From positions 1 to 46,766 of the forward strand of contig NZ_JAHLDV010000029.1 in NCBI RefSeq assembly GCF_018861865.1: a stretch of 46,766 nucleotides of DNA. Direction: 5' to 3'. This DNA comes from Clostridium frigoris (GTDB taxonomy: Bacteria > Bacillota > Clostridia > Clostridiales > Clostridiaceae). Shown here in pieces: positions 6,923-15,840 of this stretch. A program made the translations under genes and the position numbers. The first letter of the stretch is position 1; each line of letters opens with the position of its first letter. The notes under the pieces were generated by a model. The model was not told where the DNA came from. It searched no databases and saw only the letters and a program-made list of their open reading frames with translations.

Positions 6923-8344
6923 ATGAAATCAGCAGAAAACATTGAAAAAAGTTCTATATTTGAGAAGCTTTTTAAATTAAGAGAAAATAAAACAACAGTT
7001 AAAACAGAAATAATGGCGGGGATAACTACATTCATTACTATGGCATATATTATATTTGTAAATCCTAATATTCTTAAATTTGCAGGAATGAATTTACCTG
7101 GAATAAAGGGTGACGGTGCAGCCGGTTTCAACGCATTAAATGATCCAGTTGTAGCATCTGTTTTTGCAGCTACCTGCATTGCAGCAGCTGTGGGTACATT
7201 TGTAATGGCTTTTTATGCTAATTTGCCTTTTGCACAGGCACCAGGAATGGGATTAAATGCATTCTTTACTTATAGTGTATGTTTGGGACTGGGATACACA
7301 TGGCAACAAGCGTTAGCAGCGGTTTTTATATCAGGAATTTTATTTATAATAATAACACTTACATCAATACGAGAAAAAATAGTGGATGCATTGCCACAAA
7401 ATTTAAAACTTGCTATTTCAGGTGGTATCGGACTCTTTATAGCACTTATAGGATTTAAAGGTGGCGGAATAATTGTAAGTAATAAAGAAACTTTAGTAGC
7501 CTTTGGTAAGCTAACATCTCCAAGTGCGATAGTTACATTAATAGGTATAACTATTACGGCAATATTAATGGCTAGAAAAATAAAGGGGTCTATACTATTT
7601 GGAATTGTTATAACTGCTATAGTGGGTATTCCTTTTGAAATTACAAAACTAGCAGGTGTTGATGTATTTAGTAAACCACCATCTCTTGCACCAACATTCA
7701 TGCAGTTTGATTTTGCAGGTCTTTTAGGAGCAGGCGCTGGTAAGGGGATATTTTCAGCAATAATGAGTGTAGTAATGGTTGTAATAACATTTAGTTTAGT
7801 GGATTTATTTGATACAATAGGAACACTCGTAGGAACAGCAACAAAAGCTAAAATGCTCGATGAGAATGGACGAGTAAAAAATATGAATAAAGCATTAATG
7901 TCTGATGCATTAGCAACTACTGCAGGAGCAGTTATGGGAACAAGTACAATAGTAACTTATGTTGAATCTACGGCAGGAGTTGCAGAAGGTGGAAGAACAG
8001 GTCTTACATCAGCTACAGTGGGACTCTTATTTTTATGCTCATTATTTTTTAGTGGACTTGTAGGAGTAGTACCAGCTGAGGCTACGGCCCCAGCACTTGT
8101 AATAGTTGGAGTACTTATGATGAGCTCGATTACAAAGATTGATTTTGAAGATTTTACGGAAGCACTTCCAGCATTTCTTACAATAGCAATAATGCCATTT
8201 AGCTATAGTATAGCAAATGGAATAGCTGCAGGAATTATTTTCTATCCTATAGTAAAAGTTGTAACAGGAAAGTATAAGGAAGTAAGCCCTATAGTTTATG
8301 TTTTAGCATTCTTATTTATAATTAGATTTATTATATTACCTTAA
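6923..8344 (+). CDS. AzgA-type purine (guanine/hypoxanthine/adenine) permease
   Basis: This 473-residue integral membrane protein belongs to the NCS2/AzgA branch of nucleobase permeases. The N-terminal segment ends with TEIMAGITTFITMAYIIFVNP, a hallmark stretch of PbuG/PbuO/AzgA proteins, followed by APGMGLNAFFTY and, in the second half, SLVDLFDTIGTLVG, also typical. Some 12-14 membrane segments are expected. It would import guanine, hypoxanthine or adenine with protons; the exact base preference cannot be read from the sequence. GGGGAGA precedes the ATG. It has its own promoter, with a palindromic operator-like site, and a very long hairpin after it, so it is probably a one-gene transcription unit. 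Confidence 0.92.
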   Translation: MKSAENIEKSSIFEKLFKLRENKTTVKTEIMAGITTFITMAYIIFVNPNILKFAGMNLPGIKGDGAAGFNALNDPVVASVFAATCIAAAVGTFVMAFYANLPFAQAPGMGLNAFFTYSVCLGLGYTWQQALAAVFISGILFIIITLTSIREKIVDALPQNLKLAISGGIGLFIALIGFKGGGIIVSNKETLVAFGKLTSPSAIVTLIGITITAILMARKIKGSILFGIVITAIVGIPFEITKLAGVDVFSKPPSLAPTFMQFDFAGLLGAGAGKGIFSAIMSVVMVVITFSLVDLFDTIGTLVGTATKAKMLDENGRVKNMNKALMSDALATTAGAVMGTSTIVTYVESTAGVAEGGRTGLTSATVGLLFLCSLFFSGLVGVVPAEATAPALVIVGVLMMSSITKIDFEDFTEALPAFLTIAIMPFSYSIANGIAAGIIFYPIVKVVTGKYKEVSPIVYVLAFLFIIRFIILP

Positions 8345-8395
8345 TGTTTAAATTATATATTAATATATTAATACGCAATGCAATAAAAAAACATT

Positions 8396-8477
8396 AAGAG
8401 GTTAAACTGGTACTTATAAAATAGATATTTTAAATATCTATTTTATAAGTACCAGTTTATAATTTAAGCCTCTTTTT
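8396..8477 (+). terminator. Very long hairpin (57-bp near-perfect palindrome) after the permease gene
   Basis: Arms 8403-8430 and 8432-8459 are exact 28-nt reverse complements around a single central base. A second outer stem, AAGAGG (8396-8401) with CCTCTT (8469-8474), is followed directly by TTT. The outer stem with its T-run can act as a terminator for the permease transcript, but the inner arms are far longer than termination needs. No T-run precedes it on the other strand. Confidence 0.75.
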
Positions 8478-8551
8478 ACTGAAATATTTTGAATGTAACA
8501 AAGTTAGCATTATCCGAATAATATAATAAAAACTATATAAAGGATGATACT

Positions 8552-9706
8552 ATGAAAATAAATAATAGACTGTCTAATGTATCCGAATATCATTTCAAAA
8601 GAATTGATGATATTAAAAATAAAGCTATTACTGATCATAAGAAAATTATTGACCTTAGTATAGGGGATCCAGATTTACCAGTCAATTCAAAAATCACAGA
8701 TGCACTAATAGAGGCTCTAAAATGTAAAAAATATAATAATTATCCCCCTTATGATGGAATAATTGAACTGAAAAAAGCAGTTATAAAATACTATAATCAC
8801 GTTTATAATGTATGTCTAGACTTAGATGAAGTAATAATTCTTATAGGATCAAAAGAAGGTATAAACAATATCATTCCGGCTGTATGTGATATAGGGGATT
8901 GTGTAATAGTACCTGAACCTGCATATCCAGTTTATAGCATTTGTTCAAAACTATGGGGCTGCGTGCCATATACTGTGCCATTAACACAAAGCAATGGATA
9001 TATGCCAAGGCTTGATGATATTCCTGAAATTATTGTTAATAAGTGTAAACTGATGTTTATAAATTATCCTAATAACCCTACAGGCGCAGTAGCGAGTAAA
9101 GAGTTCTATAAGCATATTATAAAGTTTTCTTATGATAATAATATTGTTTTATGCAATGATTCAGCATATAATGAGATAATTAGGCAAGATAAAGAACCAA
9201 TTAGCCTTATGCAATATGACATATTAAGGCGAAATGTGGAATTTGGAACTTTATCTAAGACTTATAATATGACAGGATATAGAATAGGGTATGCTGTAGG
9301 TAACGCTGAAGTAATAAATGCTCTTTTAAAAATAAAAAGCAATTGTGATTCTGGTCAATTTATACCAGTTCAAGAAGCTGCAGTTGCTGCTCTTAATTTA
9401 GAACGTGATTATGTTCAGAATATAAGAAAAATATATGACGAAAGACGTGAAGTTGCTAAAAGTGTTTTACTAGAAAAAAACATAAAATACTTTGATGCGG
9501 AAGCTACTTTTTATTTATGGTGTAGAACACCTAAAAACTATACTACAAATGAATTTTGTGAAGAATTGCTGATTAATCATGGGATTATTGTTACACCTGG
9601 TAATGTTTTTGGAAAAATTGGGTATGATTATTTCCGTATAGCTCTTACAAAAGATAAGCATATTATTGAAGAGGCTTTAAAATCTTTAAAAAAATGTGGT
9701 GATTAA
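8552..9706 (+). CDS. PLP-dependent class I/II aminotransferase, LL-diaminopimelate aminotransferase-like
   Basis: This 384-residue fold-type I enzyme has the expected markers: IGDPDLP near the N-terminus, YPPYDG (64-69), GSKEGI, NYPNNPTG (171-178), ND with Tyr206 for the cofactor ring, and SKTYNMTGYRIG with the cofactor lysine Lys236. These patterns are closest to LL-diaminopimelate aminotransferases of the DapL type and related broad aspartate aminotransferases. The likely reaction is transfer of an amino group between an amino acid and 2-oxoglutarate; lysine-pathway use is possible but unproven, as no dap genes are nearby. AAAGGAT precedes the ATG. It is a lone gene between the long hairpin and the yicC operon. 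Confidence 0.82.
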   Translation: MKINNRLSNVSEYHFKRIDDIKNKAITDHKKIIDLSIGDPDLPVNSKITDALIEALKCKKYNNYPPYDGIIELKKAVIKYYNHVYNVCLDLDEVIILIGSKEGINNIIPAVCDIGDCVIVPEPAYPVYSICSKLWGCVPYTVPLTQSNGYMPRLDDIPEIIVNKCKLMFINYPNNPTGAVASKEFYKHIIKFSYDNNIVLCNDSAYNEIIRQDKEPISLMQYDILRRNVEFGTLSKTYNMTGYRIGYAVGNAEVINALLKIKSNCDSGQFIPVQEAAVAALNLERDYVQNIRKIYDERREVAKSVLLEKNIKYFDAEATFYLWCRTPKNYTTNEFCEELLINHGIIVTPGNVFGKIGYDYFRIALTKDKHIIEEALKSLKKCGD

Positions 9707-9758
9707 TATTATTATTGGTATAATATAAGTTATATAGGAAATATTTTATTAATAGTAT

Positions 9759-9802
9759 AAGCTGATTTTTAAATATATAAAATTACAGCTTGATGGTATT
9801 TT
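9759..9802 (+). terminator. Possible terminator after the aminotransferase gene
   Basis: AAGCTG (9759-9764) and CAGCTT (9786-9791) pair, and AT-rich bases inside extend the stem with mismatches. A T-rich tract follows at 9798-9804, seven bases after the stem, so it is a weak candidate. Confidence 0.35.
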
Positions 9803-9846
9803 TTAAAATTAAAATCGTAATAAAAGTAAAAACTTATAATTTTAGC

Positions 9847-9876
9847 TTGAAATTAAGGTAATATTTTATGTATACT
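9847..9876 (+). promoter_or_regulatory. Promoter of the yicC-remA-gmk-rpoZ-coaBC operon
   Basis: TTGAAA (9847-9852) and TATACT (9871-9876) are separated by 18 bases, and the yicC ATG follows 40 bases later. This is the only good promoter-like pair in the 210-base gap before yicC, and the genes after it run to a terminator at 13085 with tiny gaps or overlaps. Confidence 0.6.
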
Positions 9877-9916
9877 TATTACGAGGTCACAATGAACAAT
9901 GGAAGGATGTCTTGTT

Positions 9917-10795
9917 ATGATTAGAAGTATGACTGGGTTTGGGAGAGGAAACTCTGAGAAAGATGGTAAAAGTTTTACAATTGAGATTAAAAGTGTTAAT
10001 CATAGATATTTTGAAACTAATATAAGAATGCCTAGAGTATTAATATCTTTTGAGGATAAAATTCGAAAAATAATTGGTGGAAAAGTAAAAAGAGGAAAAC
10101 TTGATGTTTTTGTAACTCAAGGGAATTATGATAAGGAAGATGTTGAAGCATATTTGAATGAAAAATTAGCTGCAAGTTATATAAATTGTCTTACAGTCTT
10201 AAAGGATAAATATGGTTTAAGTGATAATATATCTGTTGCAGCGGTGGCTAAATTACCTGAAGTAATAACACTTAAACAAAGGGAAGAAGATGTTTCACAA
10301 ACCTTTGAGCAGATTGAGGTAGCATTAACAAAGGCGCTTGGGGCTCTTCTTTTTATGAGAGAAAGAGAAGGCAGAAAGTTACTCGAGGATGTTATGATTA
10401 AGTGTGATTTAATTAATGGTTTAGTTGAGAAAGTTAAAGCAAGGGCACCTCTTGTTGTTTGTGAGTATAAAGCAAAGCTAACTCAAAGGCTCAATGCCTT
10501 GCATAAGGAAGTTGAGTTTGACGAAAATAGAGTTGCTATGGAGATTGCAATTTTTGCTGATAAAGCAGGAATCGATGAAGAAATTGTAAGATTACATAGT
10601 CATATAAATCAAATGAGAGAAACTTTAATAATAGACGAACCAATTGGTAGAAAGCTTGATTTTATTATTCAAGAAATGAATAGGGAAACTAACACTATAG
10701 CATCAAAAGCAAATGATTTAGAAATTTTAAATACAGTAATTAGTATGAAAAGTGAAATAGAAAAAATTAGAGAACAAATACAAAACATAGAATAA
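9917..10795 (+). CDS. yicC: YicC/YloC-family endoribonuclease
   Basis: The 292-residue protein starts [11 protein letters not shown], the invariant N-terminus of the YicC family, and ends with the conserved acidic C-terminal region EEIVRLHSH...[18 protein letters not shown]. Family members are hexameric endoribonucleases that act in RNA decay. I use the ATG at 9917 because it gives the family N-terminus and has GGAAGG ten bases before it; an upstream in-frame ATG at 9899 would add six unlikely residues. It opens an operon with remA, gmk, rpoZ and coaBC, the same order as in Bacillus (yloC-remA-gmk-rpoZ). Confidence 0.93.
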   Translation: MIRSMTGFGRGNSEKDGKSFTIEIKSVNHRYFETNIRMPRVLISFEDKIRKIIGGKVKRGKLDVFVTQGNYDKEDVEAYLNEKLAASYINCLTVLKDKYGLSDNISVAAVAKLPEVITLKQREEDVSQTFEQIEVALTKALGALLFMREREGRKLLEDVMIKCDLINGLVEKVKARAPLVVCEYKAKLTQRLNALHKEVEFDENRVAMEIAIFADKAGIDEEIVRLHSHINQMRETLIIDEPIGRKLDFIIQEMNRETNTIASKANDLEILNTVISMKSEIEKIREQIQNIE

Positions 10796-10809
10796 AATGG
10801 AGGCAAATG

Positions 10810-11082
10810 ATGAGTATAAAGTTGATAAACATAGGGTTTGGAAACATTGTTTCAGCGAATAGATTGGTAGCTATAGTCAGCCCTGAATCAGCGCCTATAA
10901 AAAGAATAATTCAAGAGGCAAGAGATAGAGGGATGCTAATTGATGCTACTTATGGAAGAAGAACCAGAGCGGTTATTATTACTGATAGTGATCATGTTAT
11001 TTTATCAGCTGTTCAGCCTGAAACTGTTGCACATAGATTATCTGTTAAAGATGATGACCATTTAGACGAGGTTGAGGAATAA
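10810..11082 (+). CDS. remA: RemA family regulator (DUF370)
   Basis: This 90-residue protein is almost identical in pattern to Bacillus Rem[39 protein letters not shown] and [12 protein letters not shown] are all present. RemA forms ring-like oligomers that bind DNA and activates biofilm matrix and osmoprotection genes in Bacillus; targets in this organism are not known. Two adjacent ATG codons exist; the second (10810) has the better distance from GGAGG and gives the usual family start. Its stop codon overlaps the gmk start by one base (TAATG), so the two are translationally coupled. Confidence 0.93.
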   Translation: MSIKLINIGFGNIVSANRLVAIVSPESAPIKRIIQEARDRGMLIDATYGRRTRAVIITDSDHVILSAVQPETVAHRLSVKDDDHLDEVEE

Positions 11083-11693
11083 TGAAAAGTAGAGGACAGC
11101 TAATTGTAATTTCAGGACCCTCCGGTGCTGGTAAAGGGACTGTGTGCGAGGCGCTTCTTAAGAAAAATGATTTCTGGATTTCAGTTTCAGCGACTACTAG
11201 AAGCCCAAGAAATGCTGAAATAGAAGGTATAGATTACTATTTTATATCTAGGGAAGAATTTAAGGAAAGAATTGAATCAAAAGACTTTCTAGAATATGCG
11301 CAGGTTTATGGAAATTGTTATGGTACACCTAAATCTGAGGTTCTAAAAGTGCTCGAGACTGGTCGTGATGTAATACTTGAAATAGATATTCAAGGCGCTC
11401 TTAAGGTGAAAATGGCTTATCCAAATGGTTTATTTATTTTTATACTTCCACCATCTATGGAGGAATTAAGAAATAGAATTACAAATAGGGGCAGTGAAAC
11501 ACCAGAGTCATTAATGACTAGATTTGCGTCTGCTCATGAAGAAATAAGTTTTGTATCAAAATATGATTTTGCAGTTGTGAATGATACTGTGGCTAGTGCA
11601 TGTGAGAAAATCCAAAGCATTGTAATTGCAGAAAGATGTAGAGTAGATAGAATGAATGGAGATTTTTTAAAGGAGGAAATTATAAATGAATAA
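11082..11693 (+). CDS. gmk: Guanylate kinase
   Basis: The 203-residue enzyme carries the P-loop SGPSGAGKGT (11-20), the GMP-binding SATTRSPRNAE segment and the conserved YGTPKSEV motif. It phosphorylates GMP to GDP with ATP in the cytoplasm, an essential step in GTP and dGTP supply. Its start overlaps the remA stop and its end overlaps rpoZ by eight bases, so it is in the middle of a tightly coupled operon. Length and motifs are normal. Confidence 0.97.
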   Translation: MKSRGQLIVISGPSGAGKGTVCEALLKKNDFWISVSATTRSPRNAEIEGIDYYFISREEFKERIESKDFLEYAQVYGNCYGTPKSEVLKVLETGRDVILEIDIQGALKVKMAYPNGLFIFILPPSMEELRNRITNRGSETPESLMTRFASAHEEISFVSKYDFAVVNDTVASACEKIQSIVIAERCRVDRMNGDFLKEEIINE

Positions 11694-11904
11694 TTCAATG
11701 ATTAGTCCATCAATAGTAGATTTATTAAAAGAGGTTGACAATAGGTATTCTTTAGTTGTAGCAACATCTAAAAGAGCAAGACAAATAATAGAAGGTCAAA
11801 GCCCACTTGTACAGGTGGACTCAACAAAGCCAGTTACTATTGCTATAGAGGAGATTTATGAGGGAGCAATTGTTGCAATCACAACAAAAGAAGGAATAAA
11901 ATAG
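11686..11904 (+). CDS. rpoZ: RNA polymerase omega subunit
   Basis: The 72-residue protein has the omega pattern: a short N-terminal helix MISPSIVDLLKEVDNRYSL, then VVATSKRARQII, the core that wraps the beta-prime C-terminal region, and a family-typical acidic tail ending in VAITTKEGIK. It stabilises RNA polymerase assembly. AAAGGAGG lies inside the end of gmk, and coaBC begins one base after its stop. The gmk-rpoZ-coaBC order is standard for Firmicutes. Confidence 0.95.
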   Translation: MNNSMISPSIVDLLKEVDNRYSLVVATSKRARQIIEGQSPLVQVDSTKPVTIAIEEIYEGAIVAITTKEGIK

Positions 11905-11905
11905 T

Positions 11906-13096
11906 ATGGAAAATACAAAAACGGTAGTTATTGGAGTTACAGGCGGAATAGCTGTATATAAGGCTCTAGATGTTATTAGTAGATTGAAAAAAGAAAATGT
12001 TGATGTGCATGTTATAATGACAAAATCCGCTATAGAGTTTGTAAACCCAATAAGCTTTCAATCACTCAGTCAGAATATGGTTATACATGATATGTTTCAG
12101 GAACCTAAAGCATGGGAGATACAACATATAGCTCTTGCTAAAAAAGCAGATCTATTTGTTGTAGTTCCAGCAACTGCCAATATAATTGGTAAAGTTGCAA
12201 ATGGAATTGCAGATGATATGCTTACTACTACTATTATGGCAACTAAGGCACCTGTGATTTTTGCCCCGGCAATGAATGTTAATATGTATAATAATCCTAT
12301 TCTACAAGAAAATATTCAAAAGTTAAAAAATTTTGGTTATGAGTTTATTTCTCCTGTATCAGGAAGGCTTGCTTGTGGTGACATAGGAGAAGGAAAACTT
12401 GCACAAACTGAAGATATTTTTGAAGTTATTATGAGTAAATCATATCCTATAAAGGATATGATTGGTACTAAGGTTTTGGTTACAGCTGGACCTACAATTG
12501 CACCTATTGACCCTGTAAGATTTATAACTAATAGATCAACAGGAAAAATGGGATATTCAATTGCGAGAGAAGCAAGAGATAGAGGTGCAGACGTAACTTT
12601 AATATCGGGACCATGTAATGAAAAAACACCTTTTGGTGTAAGTATCATTAAGATAAATACTAATGATGAGATGAGGGCCGCTGTAATAAGCAATTATGAA
12701 GATAGTGATATAGTTATAAAAGCAGCAGCTGTATCTGATTACAAGCCTAAGTTATACTCTAGTAGTAAAATTAAGAAAAGTGAAAATAGTTTAAACTTAG
12801 AGTTTGTACGAGATAATGATATTTTAAAAGAGTTAGGATTACATAAAAATAAGCAAATTTTAGTAGGTTTTGCAGCAGAAAGTAATGACTTACTTAAAAA
12901 TGCAAAAGAAAAGTTAGTTAAAAAAAATTTAGATTATATAATTGCTAATGATATAACAAAAACAGACAGTGGGTTTGGAACTGAAGAAAATAAAGTAATT
13001 ATTTTAAGCAAAGATAACGATCCAATAGCATTAGATATAATGTCTAAGAAACAAGTTGCTAGGGAATTGTTTAATTTAATAAAAAAAAAGCGCTAA
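11906..13096 (+). CDS. coaBC: Bifunctional phosphopantothenoylcysteine decarboxylase / phosphopantothenate-cysteine ligase
   Basis: The 396-residue protein fuses two steps of coenzyme A synthesis. The N-terminal CoaC flavoprotein part (about 1-180) holds the active-site His74, the PAMNVNM motif with Asn124, and Cys157 in the substrate clamp (GRLACGDIGEGKLA). The C-terminal CoaB part (about 188-396) holds TAGPT, NRSTGKMG (209-216) and AAVSDYKPK. It joins cysteine to 4'-phosphopantothenate using CTP, then decarboxylates the product. Its last codons and stop are part of the operon terminator, so coding sequence and termination signal overlap. The partner coaD lies 17 kb downstream. Confidence 0.96.
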   Translation: MENTKTVVIGVTGGIAVYKALDVISRLKKENVDVHVIMTKSAIEFVNPISFQSLSQNMVIHDMFQEPKAWEIQHIALAKKADLFVVVPATANIIGKVANGIADDMLTTTIMATKAPVIFAPAMNVNMYNNPILQENIQKLKNFGYEFISPVSGRLACGDIGEGKLAQTEDIFEVIMSKSYPIKDMIGTKVLVTAGPTIAPIDPVRFITNRSTGKMGYSIAREARDRGADVTLISGPCNEKTPFGVSIIKINTNDEMRAAVISNYEDSDIVIKAAAVSDYKPKLYSSSKIKKSENSLNLEFVRDNDILKELGLHKNKQILVGFAAESNDLLKNAKEKLVKKNLDYIIANDITKTDSGFGTEENKVIILSKDNDPIALDIMSKKQVARELFNLIKKKR

Positions 13097-13107
13097 TGCG
13101 CTTTTTT
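13085..13107 (+). terminator. Terminator overlapping the coaBC stop codon
   Basis: AAAAAGCGC (13085-13093) pairs with GCGCTTTTT (13098-13106) around the four-base loop TAAT, and the T-run is the second arm itself. The coaBC stop codon TAA (13094-13096) is in the loop. Confidence 0.88.
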
Positions 13108-13144
13108 ATATTATAGAAAATTATAAAATTAAAAGGGTGATTAA

Positions 13145-15346
13145 GTGTATCAGTATGCTGGAGTTGTAGTGAATAACGATTCAGTTCAGGTAGATAAAAT
13201 TTTTACATATAAAATACCTACTAATTTATTAGGTGGTTTACAGTTAGGATTTAGAGTTAAAGTTCCATTTGGTAGGGGGAACAGAACATTAGATGCTTTT
13301 GTACTGGAACTTTACCTGCAATGTGATAGCGCTATTAATATTAAGGAAATAACTAGTATATGTGATGAAATGCCACTTCTTAAAATAACTGACATTGAAC
13401 TTGTAAAAAACATGAAAAAAAAGTATCTTTGTACATATCTTGAATGTATAAAAGTTATTATTCCAAGGGGTATAACAAAGGGAATAAAAAAGAAAACATC
13501 ATTATTATTAACTATAGGGAAGCAAATAGAGGGCAAATTTTTAAATGAACCTTATAAAAATATTTATGATTTGATAGAATTAAATAAAATGAAATATAAT
13601 AAAAATGAATTTAGTAAAAATTTTAAATTATCATTATCATCAATCAATACAATGATTAAACATGGGTTCTTAATTCAACAAGAAGTTACGATTAATAGGT
13701 ATAATCAAAAACATTATGCTAAGTACGAAGAAAAAATACTGAATGAAAGGCAACGTCAATCAGTAGATTTTATAATGAATTCTAAGAAAAATAAATTTTT
13801 AATTCATGGAGTTACCGGTAGTGGAAAAACTGAAATATATATGAAATTGGTTAGTTATATGTTAAAGGAAAATAAGCAATCTATAATACTTATACCAGAA
13901 ATATCGTTAACACCTCAAATGGTTGAAAGATTTAAAGGACGGTTTGGTCCTGAAATTGCGGTTTTTCATAGTAGATTGTCAGATGGTGAGCGTTTTGACG
14001 AATGGATGAGAGTAAAGCTTGGGAAGGCACAAATTGCAATTGGAGCAAGGTCAGCTATATTTTTACCTTTTGAAAACTTAGGATTAATTGTTATAGATGA
14101 GGAGCACGAGGCTAGTTATAAATCAGACAGTGATCCAAAATTTGATGCTCGTGAAATAGCATACATGAAATGTGAACTTGAAGATTGTAAACTAATACTA
14201 GGATCAGCTACTCCGTCAGTCGAGAGCTATTATAAGGCTACAATAAATGAACTTTCATTAATTACTATTAATGAAAGAGCAGATGGTGCAGCAATGCCAA
14301 AAGTAGAAATTGTAGACATGCGAGAAGAGCTTATGAACAACAATCGCTCGATATTTAGTAGGTTACTATATGAGGGCATTACGCAGTGTTTAAGTAAAAA
14401 TGAACAGGTAATTTTGTTTCTAAATAGAAGAGGATTTTCAACATTTGTATCCTGTAGAAAATGTGGTTATGTTTTTAAATGTAAAAAGTGTGATATTTCA
14501 TTAACATATCATAGTGCAGGTGAATACTTAACATGCCACTACTGTGGTGAGAAGGAAAAAATCAGTAAAGTTTGCCCTAGTTGTGGCAGTAGTTATGTGA
14601 AATATTTTGGTGTTGGAACAGAAAAAATTGAGCAAGAAATTAATAGAATTTTTCCAAGTGCAAAAACATTAAGAATGGACTTTGATACAACACGGAAAAA
14701 AAATTCTTATGAATATATATATAATACCTTTAAAAATAAAGGAGCAGATATTCTAATTGGAACTCAAATGGTTGCTAAAGGTTTAGATTTTAAAGATGTT
14801 ACATTAGTCGGAGTAATAGCTGCTGATTTATCGCTTAATTTACCGGATTATAGGGCTTTTGAGCGGACATTTCAGCTGCTTACTCAAGTTTCAGGAAGAG
14901 CAGGTAGAGGTAGTAAGGAAGGCAAGGTAGTTATACAAACATATAGTGCAGATGATTTAACTATTCAATATGCAGCTAATAATGATTATGATAGCTTTTA
15001 TAAAAATGAAATTATGATGAGAGAAGTTATGAATTATCCGCCTTTCTCAAGTATTCTAGTTATAACTATGAGTTCTGAGAATGAAAATATGTTAATAAAA
15101 AACATACAAAATGTTGGTGTAAATTTAAAATATAAAATTAAAGATAATAATAAAATTACATTGCTTGGACCATGTACCTGTGGAGTTTCTAAAATTAAAA
15201 ATTTTTATAGATGGCAAATTATTATTAAAGGAGATATTAAAGAAACGATTGCTCTAGAAATAAAAAATTCTGTTTATGAATTAGTAAAAAATGTTTATAG
15301 TAGTATAAGAGTTAGTATAGATATCAATCCAAGCAATATGATTTAG
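13145..15346 (+). CDS. priA: Primosomal replication restart helicase PriA
   Basis: The 733-residue protein shows the N-terminal 3'-DNA-binding domain (about 1-110), Walker A GVTGSGKTE (222-230), the DEEH box (318-321), GSATPS (motif III), and eight cysteines (437, 440, 446, 449, 464, 467, 477, 480) that bind two zinc ions between the helicase lobes. The motif IGTQMVAKGLDF and the QVSGRAGR box complete the helicase core. PriA reloads the replisome at stalled forks. The start is GTG at 13145, with AAAGGGTG upstream. The gene opens the priA-def-fmt-rsmB-rlmN-prpC-prkC run, as in Bacillus. Confidence 0.96.
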   Translation: MYQYAGVVVNNDSVQVDKIFTYKIPTNLLGGLQLGFRVKVPFGRGNRTLDAFVLELYLQCDSAINIKEITSICDEMPLLKITDIELVKNMKKKYLCTYLECIKVIIPRGITKGIKKKTSLLLTIGKQIEGKFLNEPYKNIYDLIELNKMKYNKNEFSKNFKLSLSSINTMIKHGFLIQQEVTINRYNQKHYAKYEEKILNERQRQSVDFIMNSKKNKFLIHGVTGSGKTEIYMKLVSYMLKENKQSIILIPEISLTPQMVERFKGRFGPEIAVFHSRLSDGERFDEWMRVKLGKAQIAIGARSAIFLPFENLGLIVIDEEHEASYKSDSDPKFDAREIAYMKCELEDCKLILGSATPSVESYYKATINELSLITINERADGAAMPKVEIVDMREELMNNNRSIFSRLLYEGITQCLSKNEQVILFLNRRGFSTFVSCRKCGYVFKCKKCDISLTYHSAGEYLTCHYCGEKEKISKVCPSCGSSYVKYFGVGTEKIEQEINRIFPSAKTLRMDFDTTRKKNSYEYIYNTFKNKGADILIGTQMVAKGLDFKDVTLVGVIAADLSLNLPDYRAFERTFQLLTQVSGRAGRGSKEGKVVIQTYSADDLTIQYAANNDYDSFYKNEIMMREVMNYPPFSSILVITMSSENENMLIKNIQNVGVNLKYKIKDNNKITLLGPCTCGVSKIKNFYRWQIIIKGDIKETIALEIKNSVYELVKNVYSSIRVSIDINPSNMI

Positions 15347-15386
15347 TAACGTAAAGCTAATAATTTAGTTAGAAGGAGATTAATAC

Positions 15387-15839
15387 ATGGCTATAAGAAC
15401 AATTAGAATATATGGTGATGAGTTATTAAGAAAAAAAAGTAGAGTCGTAGATGAAATTAACCAAAGAATTTTATTATTAATCAAAGATATGAAAGAAACT
15501 ATGTATATTTCTAAGGGGATAGGTCTTGCCGCGCCGCAGGTTGGTATTTTAAAAAGAATAGTTGTTATTGATATTGGTGATGGCCTTATAGCACTAATAA
15601 ATCCGGAAATCGTGAAGATGGAAGGCTCACAAATCGCAGGTGAGGGTTGTTTAAGCATACCAGGAACACAAAAGGATGTAGATAGGCCGGAAAAAGTAAG
15701 CGTATCTGCATTAAATGAGATGGGTGAGAAGATAGTAATTGAGGGAGAAGGCCTCCTTGCAAGAGCATTCTGCCATGAAATTGACCATTTAGATGGGGTA
15801 TTGTTTATAGACAAAGCAATAGAGAGTGAGGAACAATAA
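15387..15839 (+). CDS. def: Peptide deformylase
   Basis: All three motifs of the metalloenzyme are present in its 150 residues: [10 protein letters not shown] (44-53), EGCLS (86-90, metal ligand Cys88) and HEIDH (130-134, two metal-binding His and catalytic Glu131). It removes the formyl group from the N-terminal Met of new proteins, undoing the reaction that the next gene, fmt, enables. AGAAGGAG is eight bases before the ATG. Its stop and the fmt start are one base apart, so the pair is coupled. Confidence 0.97.
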   Translation: MAIRTIRIYGDELLRKKSRVVDEINQRILLLIKDMKETMYISKGIGLAAPQVGILKRIVVIDIGDGLIALINPEIVKMEGSQIAGEGCLSIPGTQKDVDRPEKVSVSALNEMGEKIVIEGEGLLARAFCHEIDHLDGVLFIDKAIESEEQ

Positions 15840-15840
15840 T

